Below, in pieces: positions 51,801-61,939 of a DNA stretch of 64,000 nucleotides. Below the pieces are notes generated by a model. That model was not told the DNA's origin and searched no databases. It saw nothing but the letters and a program-made list of their open reading frames with translations. The number at the start of each line of letters is the position of its first letter. Position 1 is the first letter of the stretch. The stretch is taken from contig OY979716.1 in assembly GCA_963855995.1 (NCBI GenBank), positions 29,710,421 through 29,774,420 of the forward strand. The letters are read 5' to 3'. The DNA comes from Muricea muricata. Its lineage: Eukaryota; Cnidaria; Anthozoa; Malacalcyonacea; Plexauridae. The position numbers were made by a program, and so were the translations under genes.

Positions 51801-54581
51801 GCCATTAACACTTACCAGATGGACAGACTAGCTTTTGGCGATACTTCGTCGCCGTGTGAAGCAATTTATGTCACCTGTCGAACTGCTAAAGATTATGGGA
51901 AGGGACAAGAGGAAGCTGTGCGAGCTATTAACGAGAACTTGTACGTGGACGACTACCTTGATTCTACTGAGACTACGGAACAAGCAATAATGAAAGGGCG
52001 GCAGGTAAAGGAGATCCTAGCGAACGGTGACTTGCATTTAAGGAAGTGGACTTCCAATGTCCCGGAAGTAGTATCTGCGCTTGCAGAGGAGAAGAAACCT
52101 GAAGTCGACATTGTGACCAACCTTGTCGAGCACAAACCAGAAAAGAAAATTCTCGGTGTAAAATGGAACACTGAAACAGATGAACTTACATTTGCAGTCG
52201 TACCCATCGAGCATGTGACTTACACCCGAAGAGGCCTCCTGAGCAAACTAGCCGGTGTATTCGACCCACTTGGGTTAGCCTCTCCATTTATTATCAAAGC
52301 AAAGATCCTAACACAACAGCTGTGCCTGCTCGGTCTTGATTGGGGTGATCCTATTCCTAGTTCCCACCTGACCAAATGGAAAGTTTGGCTGGACAGGCTG
52401 CCAGAGTTAGAGCAAGTAAGTGCACCACGATGTATACAACCCAGGAAGAAAAACGTGATACAGACGGAGCTTCATACGTTCTGTGATGCCTCTGAGGAAG
52501 CTTTTGCAGCCGTGTTGTATTTGAGAAGCATTTACGATGATGACGATATACGTTGCTTCTTCCTGATAGCCAAGACTAAAGTAGCTCCAAAGAAAGCTTT
52601 AAGTGTAGCCCGACTCGAACTGCAAGCTGCTGTTTTGGGCACTCGTCTAGCGGACTATGTTAGAAAGGCTATGACACGAAGCATCGACCGCGTTTTCTTT
52701 TGGACAGACAGTAAATGCGCTATTGGTTGGATACGATCCACTGCAGTTTGGTACAAGCCATTTGTCGCGCACCGAGTTGGTGAAATCCAAACCCTGACAG
52801 ACCCAAAGTCCTGGCGCCATGTGCCTGGGAGAGTGAATGTGAGCGACTGTGCTACCCGTTCAAGATTCGATGAACGGTCGGAGTTAATTCCAGCTCGTTG
52901 GTTAACTGGTCCAGATTTCCTTTATCAAGATGAAGATAACTGGCCAAAGGAAATTCGCGTTGAGGACCTAAAACAACACGAGGAAATCAAGCCGAGCAAG
53001 ATATTCGTCGCTAAGTCCGATCCGGAACGCGTTCCCGCTTATGCTGATGTTGATTTAGAACGAATTTCCTCCTTGTGGAAAGCACAGCGAGTAGCAGCAC
53101 AAGTCCGTCGTTTCTTCAATATATGCAAAGGAAAAAAACCGGAGAGTGGTGTCCTAACTGTGGAGGAACTACGATTCGGACTGACCGCCCTAGTACGCCA
53201 ATGTCAACGAGAAGCATTCTTCAGCGATTTAGAATCCTTGGAAAAAACCAAGACCGTCAGCAAACGATCGAAACTCTTGTCGTTTACCCCATACCTAGAC
53301 GAAAGTAGCGTAATTCGCGTTGGAGGACGACTTGACCGTGCCCGGTTACCCTATGAAGTGCGACATCCCATCCTTTTACCCCAAAAACACCGTCTAACTG
53401 AGCTGATTATCGAAAGCTATCACCGTCTGGAAAACCACGAAGGAATTGATCACGTTTTGGCTGCAATTCGTCAAAAATTCTGGATAATTCGAGGACGACA
53501 GGAAGTCAAGAATTTCAAAAGAAAGTGCACGAAGTGTAAAAAGGAACGAGCGAAGCCCGGTAGCCAGCTACTAAGTGAACTTCCCCGCGAAAGAATAACT
53601 GCCATGCAACCAGCATTTTACCACACTTCGGTAGACTATTTCGGGCCAATCGAAGTTAAACTGACTCGTAACACGACGGCAAAGAGATACGGTGCTCTGT
53701 TTACTTGTATGTCGACCCGGTGCGTCCATCTGGAAGTGGCGGAATCGTTGTCCACCCCTGACTTCCTACAAGCTCTCCACAAGATGATGGCGAGACGCGG
53801 AGAACCAAAATCTATCTATAGCGACAATGGTACGAACTTCGTCGGCGCTGTAGCAGAACTGAAGTCGATGGTTCGAGAGCTGAATCGAAGTGAAGAACTC
53901 AAAAATCGTCTAGCGAGAATCGGAGAAGGAATCAACTGGACGTTCCAACCCCCTGCAAGTCCTCACTGGGGAGGAGTGCACGAAAGCCTAGTTAAGTCAG
54001 TTAAGATAGCGCTTAACCGTACCCTGAATCCAAAAGGAGGACAAAAGAAAAGAAATCCTACAGATTTGCAATTGTCTGCCCTCTTCGCGGAAGTCGAGCG
54101 ATTTGTCAATTCACGACCGATAACATACGTCAGCAGCGATCCTAAAGACATAGAGACTCTGACGCCGTATCACTTTTGGCTACATCGACGCTCGCCCGTT
54201 GTCCCCCACGGAGAGTACAGTCGACCGAACTTTCAAGATCGGTTCAAGCAGACCCAACACTTAGCAAATGTTGTGTGGCAACAGTGGGTGAAGCTCTACC
54301 TGCCTAGTCTCATCTCGCGGAAGAAATGGCGGAACGAGGAAAGGAACATTTCGGTTAATGACGTCGTTCTCGTTGCGGATCCTGGACTTCTACGCGGAGA
54401 ATGGAAGTTAGGTCGGGTCGTTGAGGTATATCCCGGAAAAGACGGACGAGTTCGAGCGGCAAAGGTGAAGACTAATAACGGCGTTTATACGAGACTGGTT
54501 ACGAAGTTGTACCTCCTCGAAGAAGATGGTGGGAACGATCGTCACCTCAATGAAATAGAGACGAACGATGGGGAGGAGTGA
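48828..54581 (+). CDS. gag-pol: BEL/Pao Gag-Pol polyprotein, 1917 aa, intact
   Basis: Single ORF in the typical order for BEL/Pao. Residues 1-45 include a triplicated VQEGSA hexapeptide. A charged coiled coil lies at about 190-240. A DUF1759 gag domain (about 310-470) has DVPIYNGDPLKWLSW. Zinc knuckles at about 521-590 are CPKCDGKHKAESC and CFSCLEGSHVSRNC. The DUF1758 aspartic protease has LLFDDGSDTTLVSEAFV (about 625). RT (about 900-1090) has KIRVVFDASAKHRGKCLND, FGADIEAMFSRI and LYVDDYLDS. RNase H (from about 1218) has FCDASEEAFAAVLY and FFWTDSKCAIGW. Integrase has the H2C2 region (about 1514-1580), then SVDYFGPIEV, IYSDNGTNFVGA and WGGVHESLVKSVK (D-D-E), and a DUF5641-type end. All expected catalytic residues are visible. 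The ATG at 48828 is the first after the primer site. Confidence 0.96.
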   Translation: MSVSQSTRSHKTKGAVDPTSTHNQDDQNLQQEGSAVQEGSAVQEGSADPLLTGGQDHMEVAADVTKRCRVKRRALKCIIERYIEATKQLIERRGSRAAIKQNLTDIVETFKKIEGLQAQLEEHSQDVDELLADVIVSTNIRLEVNDITGTVQEYLEKKMSGSSHWSKSQTSSQRSSSPPSAPEENVEDQEELDKEEKKQETIEQQLQQAARLSELAREKRAKAAQLQEQADEAERQSEAIGGGHKESSQKLPANLSTQPEIDGEEKARLYVKHLEQIRTQEGQAEHATEEDWIVEFRKTLKVSVRSVDPGKIPVRADVPIYNGDPLKWLSWSGLFKALVHDTKMTSEAKMGFLHTRPSKECDRVIAGLFPDDEGYAEALMLLRDRYGHPTTLQAAHLQSLKSLPDVNSGNPDSLATSFQSFVDEARSHLAVLKRYSKGESSFVSSLIYDLTDKLPQEDAKAWRTKVGEGQVRMTLEALSTWLGARGRCYWSALPPQNARRKENRNNRNLPRRSLAGQYGAKCPKCDGKHKAESCTKIKELSAEERLDFAKEKRLCFSCLEGSHVSRNCQQKRECGIGDCKRKHHPLLHGEANVRATTTKTPRSGVTFGIVEVSVVGAGGNQVKGNLLFDDGSDTTLVSEAFVRKLGLRGKKTTLNISGVGGKEKKRTSSQVTLRVKTPEGDADHVNLTAWSLPKICQPVETVPWPEIKTKWKHLENVNLKAVGGEIDILLGVDHADLLVPLDVKMGEPREPIAKRTTFGWMAVGPIGNPRRDIHSHHVARAESQPLDVAFKQFWDSESFGTKTTNKPHYSNDEQRAIDILERETRKLENGYEVLLLWRENEPQLQNNRQVAKKRLEGLHRRFEREPEYEKDYRKANSKYIEDGYAHKVNQEDDLDGPNQWYLPHHAVYKKSPTEKKIRVVFDASAKHRGKCLNDALLPGPVLQNELPHVIIKFREGDVAFGADIEAMFSRIRLQKQDARYHRFLWKEKGSDAINTYQMDRLAFGDTSSPCEAIYVTCRTAKDYGKGQEEAVRAINENLYVDDYLDSTETTEQAIMKGRQVKEILANGDLHLRKWTSNVPEVVSALAEEKKPEVDIVTNLVEHKPEKKILGVKWNTETDELTFAVVPIEHVTYTRRGLLSKLAGVFDPLGLASPFIIKAKILTQQLCLLGLDWGDPIPSSHLTKWKVWLDRLPELEQVSAPRCIQPRKKNVIQTELHTFCDASEEAFAAVLYLRSIYDDDDIRCFFLIAKTKVAPKKALSVARLELQAAVLGTRLADYVRKAMTRSIDRVFFWTDSKCAIGWIRSTAVWYKPFVAHRVGEIQTLTDPKSWRHVPGRVNVSDCATRSRFDERSELIPARWLTGPDFLYQDEDNWPKEIRVEDLKQHEEIKPSKIFVAKSDPERVPAYADVDLERISSLWKAQRVAAQVRRFFNICKGKKPESGVLTVEELRFGLTALVRQCQREAFFSDLESLEKTKTVSKRSKLLSFTPYLDESSVIRVGGRLDRARLPYEVRHPILLPQKHRLTELIIESYHRLENHEGIDHVLAAIRQKFWIIRGRQEVKNFKRKCTKCKKERAKPGSQLLSELPRERITAMQPAFYHTSVDYFGPIEVKLTRNTTAKRYGALFTCMSTRCVHLEVAESLSTPDFLQALHKMMARRGEPKSIYSDNGTNFVGAVAELKSMVRELNRSEELKNRLARIGEGINWTFQPPASPHWGGVHESLVKSVKIALNRTLNPKGGQKKRNPTDLQLSALFAEVERFVNSRPITYVSSDPKDIETLTPYHFWLHRRSPVVPHGEYSRPNFQDRFKQTQHLANVVWQQWVKLYLPSLISRKKWRNEERNISVNDVVLVADPGLLRGEWKLGRVVEVYPGKDGRVRAAKVKTNNGVYTRLVTKLYLLEEDGGNDRHLNEIETNDGEE
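54565..54581 (+). promoter_or_regulatory. Polypurine tract of BEL/Pao element
   Basis: GATGGGGAGGAGTGA immediately precedes the 3' LTR and overlaps the gag-pol stop codon. Purine richness and position identify the plus-strand primer. Confidence 0.75.
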
Positions 54582-55109
54582 TGGAATGGCGTTTTACAAG
54601 AACGTTATATAAAGTACGAGTGGTTCTGATCGCGGGCTCAAGAAAAAGAAGAAGAATGTTGTCGCGAGGGCCTTTCAGTTATTGTGGCAAATTACGAAGA
54701 CATTTCTTGTCGTTTTTTGGAAACTAGTTGGACATTTTTGTTATTGTTGGGACTCGGTGATTGTTGTAGTTGATGTTGTTGATTTGAAGAGGATTTAGAA
54801 CGGTAAATGGCATATAAACATGTAATTAACTTATCGTTCAAGTATAGCTATGACAATCGAAACGTTTTGATTAATACTGAGTAACTTTCTTTGTGTCTTG
54901 TAGTACGTTTGTATTGCCTAGGTTATTTGTACGTTTTGTAACTGTAAGTATTTGTTTTTCAGCGTGAAAATAATAAAACCGTTCGCAATCGTGTATTGTG
55001 TACATGTGATACTTCATCTAAGACAAAGTATACAGTCCCAGATTTTGAACTTCGAAGGCGCGGGGGTTGGTCGCCACTAACCAGTGAAACGAGACTCCGC
55101 GCGAGAACA
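54582..55109 (+). repeat. 3' LTR of BEL/Pao element
   Basis: Same ends as the 5' LTR, with a 3-bp GAA insertion in the AGAAAAAGAAG stretch and scattered substitutions. Confidence 0.92.
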
Positions 55110-55318
55110 CTTACCACTTGAGCTGATTTAGTTCTACCCACGGTAAATTGTGTCGTAATTGATTTTATTGGTGTCCAAGTACTTTCAATGCCTCTACAGT
55201 AAAGATTTCTGTTGTCCCGTTGGGTTTTTTTTCCAACATCTTCATAGTCAAACTGGACCCAAACAAGACCAGATGGTTTACTTTCGTCTCTTAATTGTAT
55301 TAACTTTATTATGTCACC

Positions 55319-56290
55319 AGAAATACATGCATGCAGCAACCTCTCACTACTAAGAGCATGCAACTATATTTTCGAAATTACATGAAGCTCTTGCATAGGT
55401 TGTTGTCATAGTAACACAGCAATTGTTATTCCTTCTGACCTTCTGTATATTTTTCAAAATGACAAAATATCAGTTTTTAATCCTTGTTTTTATTAACAAT
55501 TTTTTTAAATTGCACAACACTTGTCATCAGTATGTTATTATGCCTAATGTAAGCTTAAATTTGGTATAAAATATGACCTATTAATTACATTAGATGATTT
55601 GAAATATTTATGAAACTAAATTTTCATCTGCATAAACTTTGAGTTTGAAATAAAACCGTTTCAAGCCAATTTTGTATCTTCGCTTGTATTCTTTTAGATG
55701 TAAAGTTTGCCAATATTTTGAAATACAGTAATAAGAAGACAGTCTTGCATTTACAAAACATAAACTTACTCTGTAATTTAAACAGTGAATAGACTGGAGG
55801 AGTATGGCTACGCCGGCCTTTATAAAGCATTAAAACACAAGTATTAATACGCATTATCAACAAACTTGCCTTGTGTTTCTCTGTATTTTCCCAGAATTAA
55901 TCTCTCTTTAAGAGTCTTATCGCAGTCGTTTTCGTCTCAGTTCTTGCCTTTGTGGATGCCTTAAAAGTTTGCTACTCCTGATAGTTGACCATATTCTTGA
56001 GATCATAAATGACCACCCTTCGTTGGTTGTGAAAGTGCCCAAATCTTTTTGCAAAAATACAAAATATTGTAGTGCAAAAAGCAAATTTAGATATTTGCTG
56101 TCAGTTGAATTCGTGATTAAGTGAGGATGATGAGGATTCGAGATCAGTGAGGATAATGTCATGACCTACCAAAAAAAAATCTCATCCCCATCGCCCATGA
56201 ACAGCGACTTTGAACTTGGCTTATGCATGATTAGTAACCCTCGCCCCGGGCTTATGCCCGGAACAGCGCTTTGCGCCGTTGGCTCGGGGA
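55319..56290. repeat. 0.96-kb dispersed repeat with double GC hairpin, copy 2
   Basis: Matches 46326-47265 and interrupts the Helentron helicase between TDDGLTNGA and the LRDESKP block. The right end again has CCGGGC-TTAT-GCCCGG and GGCGC/AGCGC-TTT-GCGCC stems. AC occurs on both sides, too short to be a convincing target duplication. It contains an extra 80-bp segment (about 55920-56000) absent from copy 1. Confidence 0.82.
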
Positions 56291-57166
56291 CTAGCACCAT
56301 TTGTTAGACCATCATCAGTTGGCACATTTATTGTCATTTCTGTTCGTTGCCCCACAGCAAGTTTTAGTTTACGAGCTAACTGTTTAGAGTTTTTTAATGG
56401 GACATAAGGTATTTGCCTCATTTTCTCTTTGAGCTCAGCAGAACACGCTCCAATCACACTATCTTGTGCTTTAATTTCATGTTTATCACCACTAAATGAC
56501 TTGTGTACTTTTTCATTATAGGCATCAACCAAAGTATGAGTAAACAAATGTGGAGCTTCTCTAGGACAACAAGATTCTTGAACGCATCTCTCTTTCAGTT
56601 TCTTGAGGTCACTGGAAGTATGTTTACCTTTTCGTAATCTATTTAAGATCTCAGCAAACTCTTTGCCCTCTCTTTGTCGCATAATCTCATCAAGCTCAAA
56701 CATTCTGAAATATCGTTTCCATAAATTTGGAGCGACAATATTATAAGAGCTTAAACATTGTACATCAGCAAAAATGTAGCCATCCATGACAGGTTTAAGT
56801 TGAAATAAATCACCAAATGCAATGATGCTAACACCACCAAAGTCGTCTTTGCTTCATTTTAAATCTTTAAACAGTTATTCAACTGAACTGTAAACATGCT
56901 GCTTCCAACCATTGATATTTTGTCAAGTAAGATCAACTTTAATGCACCAAGTTCGCATCTTAATGTGTTTAACCTACCAGAATCAAGCGATTTATAATTT
57001 CTAAGTGATTGGCTTGCTGGAACTGCGAAGCCACTATGAATTGTGTTACCTTTAATAAGATAAGCTGCTTTCCCAGCAGGAGCAAGTAATAGTATAGGAA
57101 CACGACGAAAATCTTCACCAGCTCGTGCATTATAGTATTTTAATGCTGCTTGAAAAATTGATTTAA

Positions 57167-58519
57167 CTCTTTCGCTACCAAAAGGGTCGTTAACGACCCT
57201 GCTGCGATTTATAGGGATTTTCTTTTTGATAAGAGGGATAAAACGGGTTTTTGGATTCTTACTTCTTTTAAATTGTGTCCTACATGAAGTACATGCTACT
57301 TGTTGTAAATATGGCTACTAAAATGATATCAGAAAACAGCTTGAAAAGTTTGTTGTGTGCTCTTTTATCAACAAAATGGCAACATCTTCGCGAAGGCAAT
57401 TAGGTGAAATTCTACCCGAGCTTTTAGCCGTCTGATTGCGAGATTTCTACTGAAGATGAATCATCCAGCTTTGAGGAATATTTAGAAACGACAACATTTA
57501 AATGAGGGGAGAATTTAGCTTACAGACAACTCAAATGTCTTATGAGAGAAGACCCATGTGACCGAGCAAATCGTTTGCTTGATGATGATGATGAACTAAT
57601 CCATGATGATGAAGTAATTACTATTTTTACATTGTTTTGTATTTTTTTTGTTTGGAATTGTGTATAGATGTCTAAGTTAGAATACCAGTGATCTATTTCA
57701 TGAACAATACTTGTATGTACGGGATTTACAGTTGCTACCAGGCTCAAAACCAGGATATGATGTACAAATCTCTGGATAGTTATTGTAACTAGTATTTTTG
57801 TGTTTTTGCAGGATCCTTCAGTTGAAAATGAGGTTCACTCACCAATTCTTGGTAGGAGATCAATGAGTAATGATACAAGGCTACATTGAAAACATTTTGC
57901 TGAGAGTCGCCCTCCTAAGCATGGAAGGTGTGGATGTTGTGGGTACAAGAAAGGCATAAACGGGAAGAATAAGGACACTAAAACTTCAAATTATATGGGA
58001 AAATGTGACAAATTTCTCTATGAAACCTAATTTGAACCATATCATACTAGAAGTAATGTGTAAATGACCAAAAACGGGGTAAACTATTACCATATTAAAA
58101 AATGTTGTATTCCAGTCCAAAAAATGGTGTCGTATTACTCGGTCAAATTTGAGAGCATATAATAAGCCCGATTATGCAGTTTGGCAATTTTAATTGCAAC
58201 AGTGGGGTTGATTTGTGGAAATTGTATTGCATTCACTCTGATTTTGTCATTTATTCAAATTTTATTGGGTGGAAATAATTAGAAATTAGTATTTTTAGTA
58301 TAGTTTTCGTAATTGTCATTATTGTTCACATGACTTGTGACATCACACTTTCATAAGTAGTATCAAACTAAATATATATTATTAAAGCTTATGTTCTGCT
58401 GATTCTAAAAATGTATAACTTTGTATGCCTACATGCAAGAAAAATCCCATTACAGGCAACTGAATGCGGCATGTTGCAAATTTGAAAAATCACAAAAAAT
58501 TATCTTGGTAGCTAAAGAG
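57167..58519 (+). mobile_element. piggyBac-type element, internally deleted, TTAA target
   Basis: TTAA lies at 57163-57166 and 58520-58523. Both ends start CTCTTTCGCTACCAA or CTCTTTAGCTACCAA reading inward. Inside are an acidic N-terminal fragment (about 57376-57620, RQLKCLMREDPCDRANRLLD, then a DDDDEL run) and a C-terminal Cys-rich domain (57810-58060: CGCCGYKKG, NYMGKCDKFLYET, FEPYHTRSNV). The catalytic DDD core is absent, so it is a deletion derivative. It splits the Helentron helicase between HLI and KSIFQAALKYYN, and excision on paper restores that frame. Confidence 0.85.
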
Positions 58520-58659
58520 TTAATAAGGTGAGACTTACCAACACCTCCAGGTCCACTTAAGAAGGCATAAAATGGTTCATGAGAAGTTTTAGTTAAATGT
58601 AAAGCATGGTCAAAAAATTCTCTTTGCTTTTTATTAAGCATTTGAACCAATCTTCAATA

Positions 58660-59038
58660 TTCGTTATGATGTATTTCATTTAAACTGAGTGGTTCATCAT
58701 TTGGTAAGGATGATGGGATACCCAAATCCTCAGAAAGATCATGAATTTCATTTAAATCTGGATGTGTGTCTGTTTTACCTTAATCCTGGTCTTGACATTC
58801 AATGTCTTGTGTGACTGGTGCTATTGTGTCAAACAGATCATCATCACATTTGTGTAAGTGATGTTGTATTTCATTTAAGTCTTCAATACAGACTGCATAT
58901 TGTCTCATCTGCTCACTTATTTCATCAAGCCGAGCTAGATAGTGTTCTTGAAGAGAAGACGAATTTCCCATTAAGTCAGTATGTTCATTCCGCCACAGTG
59001 TAAACAACATAATCAACTCTTGATAATGTTTTTCTGGT
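58660..59038 (-). pseudogene. Helentron pre-helicase region, cut by assembly gap
   Basis: The minus strand reads EKHYQELIMLFTLWRNEHTD, EISEQMRQYAVCIEDLNEIQ and a CDDDLFDTIAPVTQDIECQ tail. The equivalent segment in the plus-strand Helentron (62240-62480) reads ENYYREQIMLYTAWRNETRD, so the two are homologous. It is truncated at its N-terminal side by the Ns at 59040. Confidence 0.7.
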
Positions 59039-59039
59039 T

Positions 59040-59239
59040 NNNNNNNNNNNNNNNNNNNNNNNNNNNNNNNNNNNNNNNNNNNNNNNNNNNNNNNNNNNNN
59101 NNNNNNNNNNNNNNNNNNNNNNNNNNNNNNNNNNNNNNNNNNNNNNNNNNNNNNNNNNNNNNNNNNNNNNNNNNNNNNNNNNNNNNNNNNNNNNNNNNNN
59201 NNNNNNNNNNNNNNNNNNNNNNNNNNNNNNNNNNNNNNN
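59040..59239. other. Assembly gap, 200 N
   Basis: Exactly 200 Ns, probably a placeholder length. It is bordered on the right by an AT microsatellite and lies at the head-to-head junction of two Helentrons. Confidence 0.99.
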
Positions 59240-59273
59240 ATATATATATATATATACATATATATTTATATAC

Positions 59274-59320
<47 letters not shown>

Positions 59321-59339
59321 CATATATATGTATATATAA
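59240..59339. repeat. AT-rich microsatellite, (TATACATATA)n
   Basis: Alternating AT with periodic TACATA interruptions, immediately right of the gap. A likely cause of assembly failure there. Confidence 0.95.
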
Positions 59340-59745
59340 GCGCAAATTGACATTAGCGATGCTGAAGATGACTTTGGGAATAAATCGAAGGTCAACACAA
59401 CTTACAATTTAAGAACACATGACAATCGTAAAGAAAAAACAGCACTCTATAGACCATTAACAGATAGCAGAGCACATTTATGTAAGATTACAGTACAAAC
59501 CAAGCACATAAATTCTGATAAGTCAAATGCTTTCAATCGAAGTTCATGCAGATCATGATGTATAACTAGACATTTAGTACATGTGAACAAGCGTGATCGT
59601 GAACCATCTAGAATTCCTATGAAAAAGTTGATTCATTCTATGAGCAGAAATAAAAAGAGACGGCATAAGATAAAAAATTTTATTCGACGATTAATTCCAA
59701 AATCATCAGCATTACACAATTTGCTTTCGACAACATACCGTAAAT

Positions 59746-60279
59746 ATGGATGACAACAAGTGGATATGCGGCACATGTCATGTAAACCTAAAGGCTGGGA
59801 AAATTCCAACTTGTGGAAAGGCGAACAAAATGACTTTCCCAGAAAAGCCTAATGTTCTAAAGGATTTAACACCTCTTGAAGAACGACTGATATCTCCAAA
59901 AATACCTTTTATGCAAGTACGTGAATTGCCTAGTGGAGGTCAATTAAGTATTCATGGGGATGTAGTTAACGTACCTGCTGATGTAAATTCAACTGTTAGT
60001 GTTTTACCAAGACCAATTAAAGAATCACAAACTATTCCAATCAAATTAAAGCGATGCCTTGGTTACAAACACCATTATCAATTTCAGAATGTTAGACCTA
60101 CAAAAGTCTTAGCAGCAGCTCAATACTTGGTTCGTAACAGTGAAATATTCAAAAACGAGGGAATTCAAGTAATGGATAACTATATATCAAATACATTTAA
60201 TAATGAAGATGAATGGTCTGAATTTATTTCTGAGGATATCAAGAGACATTACAAAATGTATCAAGTGCAGATAATGTAG
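59746..60279 (+). pseudogene. Helitron N-terminal DUF6570-like region
   Basis: WICGTCHVNLKAGKIPTCGK carries a CxxC pair. ERLISPKIPFMQVRELPSGG and VPADVNSTVSVLPR are typical of Helitron proteins before the Rep domain. Homologous sequence also precedes the ATG (59340-59745) in broken frames and continues to 60728 (DRILSFASGEGNRPLGIFMD, WELRSKDRRAAMSVPNIFYK). Stops and frame changes lie at 60277 and about 60726. Confidence 0.75.
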
Positions 60280-60739
60280 AAACAGAAGCACGTAGCGATA
60301 CGATTGAAAATGATACAGATGATGAGTGGTGCGAAACAACTGAAACAACTGAAAGATCTTCAGGTGTTATGGATACTTTATTACAGGAACCAGACATTAC
60401 TCAAGATGGTGATAGAATTCTAAGTTTTGCATCAGGAGAAGGAAATAGACCACTTGGTATTTTTATGGACAAAGATTCTGAATTTCTTTCTTTTCCAACA
60501 ATTTATTGTGGAAAACGTCAACCCGACAACAGCGAAAGACTAGTACCCGTCCATTATAGTACAATGTGTAAGTGGGAATTACGAAGCAAAGACAGAAGAG
60601 CTGCTATGTCTGTGCCAAACATTTTCTACAAACTGAAAAAACTACAGATCAGGCAAATTCAAGTAAGTGCCAGTTTATCATTATGCAAATGTAAAACTAA
60701 AGGTAAAACTTACACAGCTGGGGTTTAAAGTCAGAAAGT

Positions 60740-61939
60740 TCTGTCAATAAGCTGATAAATTTAGACGAAGGATTCCGAGTTTTTAGAAATTTGCGTGGCT
60801 CACCACCATACTTTGAAAGATGTAAAAAAGATCTGTTTGCAATGATTCGACAGCTGGGTAATCCTACTTGGTTTTGTTCATTTTCAGCAGCTGAAACTCG
60901 ATGGATTCATTTAATTAAAATCCTAGGCGGTCTTATTGATAATAAATACTACACTGATGATGATGTTACGCAAATGACTTGGCAGAAAAAGTCTGAATTA
61001 ATTCAGAAAGATCCAGCCACATGTGCCAGAAATTTTGAACATATGGTGCAATTATTTATTCATGACTTCATTAAAAGTTCATGTCAACCAATTGCAGAAG
61101 TTATTGACTTTTTCTATCGTGTTGAATTTCAGCAAAGAGGTTCTCCACATATCCACGGACTATTCTGGATAAAAAATGCACCTGAGTATGGTAGAGATTG
61201 TGATGGAGATATTATTAAGTTCGTAGATAGCTGTATTTCATGCAAAGCTGACTCAGACGATTTAAGCGAACTCGTAAATTTGCAAAGGCATAAGCACTCT
61301 AAGACCTGTAAGAAAAAAGGTCGTGCTATTTGCAGATTTAATTTTCCATTACCACCAATGCAAAAAACTGTGATTTTAGAGCCTTTGTCTGAGAGTGGCT
61401 TTGACGAAAATGTTCTCGATGTGCTAAAGAAAGCTTTAGGATGAATACGATCGTTGTTAAACTCGATAAACGCAGATGAAACCATGACTTTTGTTGAATT
61501 CCTGGAAAAATTAGATTTAACGGAGCAGCAATGCATAAAGGCTATAAGACTTAGTCTTAAACATCGTACTTTGTTGTTGAAGCGATCGCCCTCTGACATT
61601 AGAATCAATTGCTACAATCCACATTTAGTCAAAGCTTGGCGGGCTAACATGGATATTCAGTTCGTACTAGATCCATGGGCTTGTGCTGTTTACATCCTTT
61701 CATATATTACCAAAGGTCAAAGAGGAATGAGCACGTTACTTCGCAAGGCATGTGAGGAGGCAAAAGAAGGCAATAAGAATATTGCAAGCAAGGTGAGGCA
61801 TATTGGTAATAAATTTCTAAATGCTGTTGAAATAAGTGCACAAGAAGCTGTCTACTTAGTTCTACAGATGCCTTTAAGGAGATTGTCTCGAGAATTTCAA
61901 TTCATCAATACATCTGATCCAGACGAAAGAACATTTTAA
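60740..61939 (+). pseudogene. Helitron Rep (HUH, two-tyrosine) endonuclease domain
   Basis: Rolling-circle initiator that nicks and joins DNA. Reads NPTWFCSFSAAETRW, then the metal-binding HUH site in RVEFQQRGSPHIHGLFWIKN (about 61115-61175), FNFPLPPM and the two-tyrosine motif AVYILSYITKGQRGM (about 61685-61730). A LQMPLRRLSREFQFINT block follows. One in-frame TGA (61442-61444) interrupts it, with identical framing on both sides, and the frame ends at 61939. Catalytic His-x-His and both Tyr are intact, so damage is recent or limited. Confidence 0.85.

Larger units (their letters stand above)
48258..55109 (+). mobile_element. BEL/Pao LTR retrotransposon, complete, 6.85 kb, CTTAC target duplication
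   Basis: Two LTRs (48258-48782, 54582-55109) flank one uninterrupted gag-pol ORF. CTTAC occurs directly before and after the element (48253-48257, 55110-55114). LTRs differ by about ten substitutions and a 3-bp indel in some 525 bp, about 98% identity by eye. A primer-binding site and a polypurine tract are in place. It is the only fully intact element in the window. It sits within the helicase coding sequence of the minus-strand Helentron. Confidence 0.96.
48011..58650 (-). pseudogene. Helentron PIF1-like helicase, minus strand, in pieces
   Basis: Rolling-circle transposon helicase. Motif I is FLSGPGGVGKSHLI (58560-58520). After the piggyBac insertion come VPILLLAPAGKAAYLIKGNT and ALKLILLDKISMVGSSMF (motif II, with Lys where Glu is expected). 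56787-56290 gives VMDGYIFADVQ, FRMFELDEIMRQREGKEFAE and VPTDDGLTNGA. 55324-55115 gives IQLRDESKPSGLVWVQFDYE. After the BEL insertion comes KQFPLRPASAKTVHKSHSDI and IPHIHYVALN. Expected Gln and Arg of the last motifs are altered (HKSHSD, VALN then stop). Pseudogene. Confidence 0.8.
47266..59030 (-). mobile_element. Helentron-type Helitron (helicase plus endonuclease), minus strand, split by three insertions
   Basis: Segments 59030-58524, 57162-56289, 55324-55115 and 48252-47266 read in order on the minus strand as pre-helicase region, PIF1 helicase and AP-endonuclease. They are separated by a piggyBac derivative (TTAA), a 0.96-kb repeat and a BEL/Pao element (CTTAC). Helicase codons run on across the piggyBac and BEL sites. 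A C-terminal endonuclease defines the Helentron variant of Helitrons. The Rep (HUH) part would lie in or beyond the sequence gap at 59040-59239. Confidence 0.82.

Noticed and set aside
56270..56300. CTAG after the GC hairpin as a canonical Helitron 3' end
   Set aside because: The CTAG falls in the host helicase codons and is absent from the other copy at 47265.
58780..59412. ORFs running through the N gap and TA repeat
   Set aside because: Ns and alternating AT create artificial open frames; only 58660-59038 on the minus strand is supported by homology to the other Helentron.
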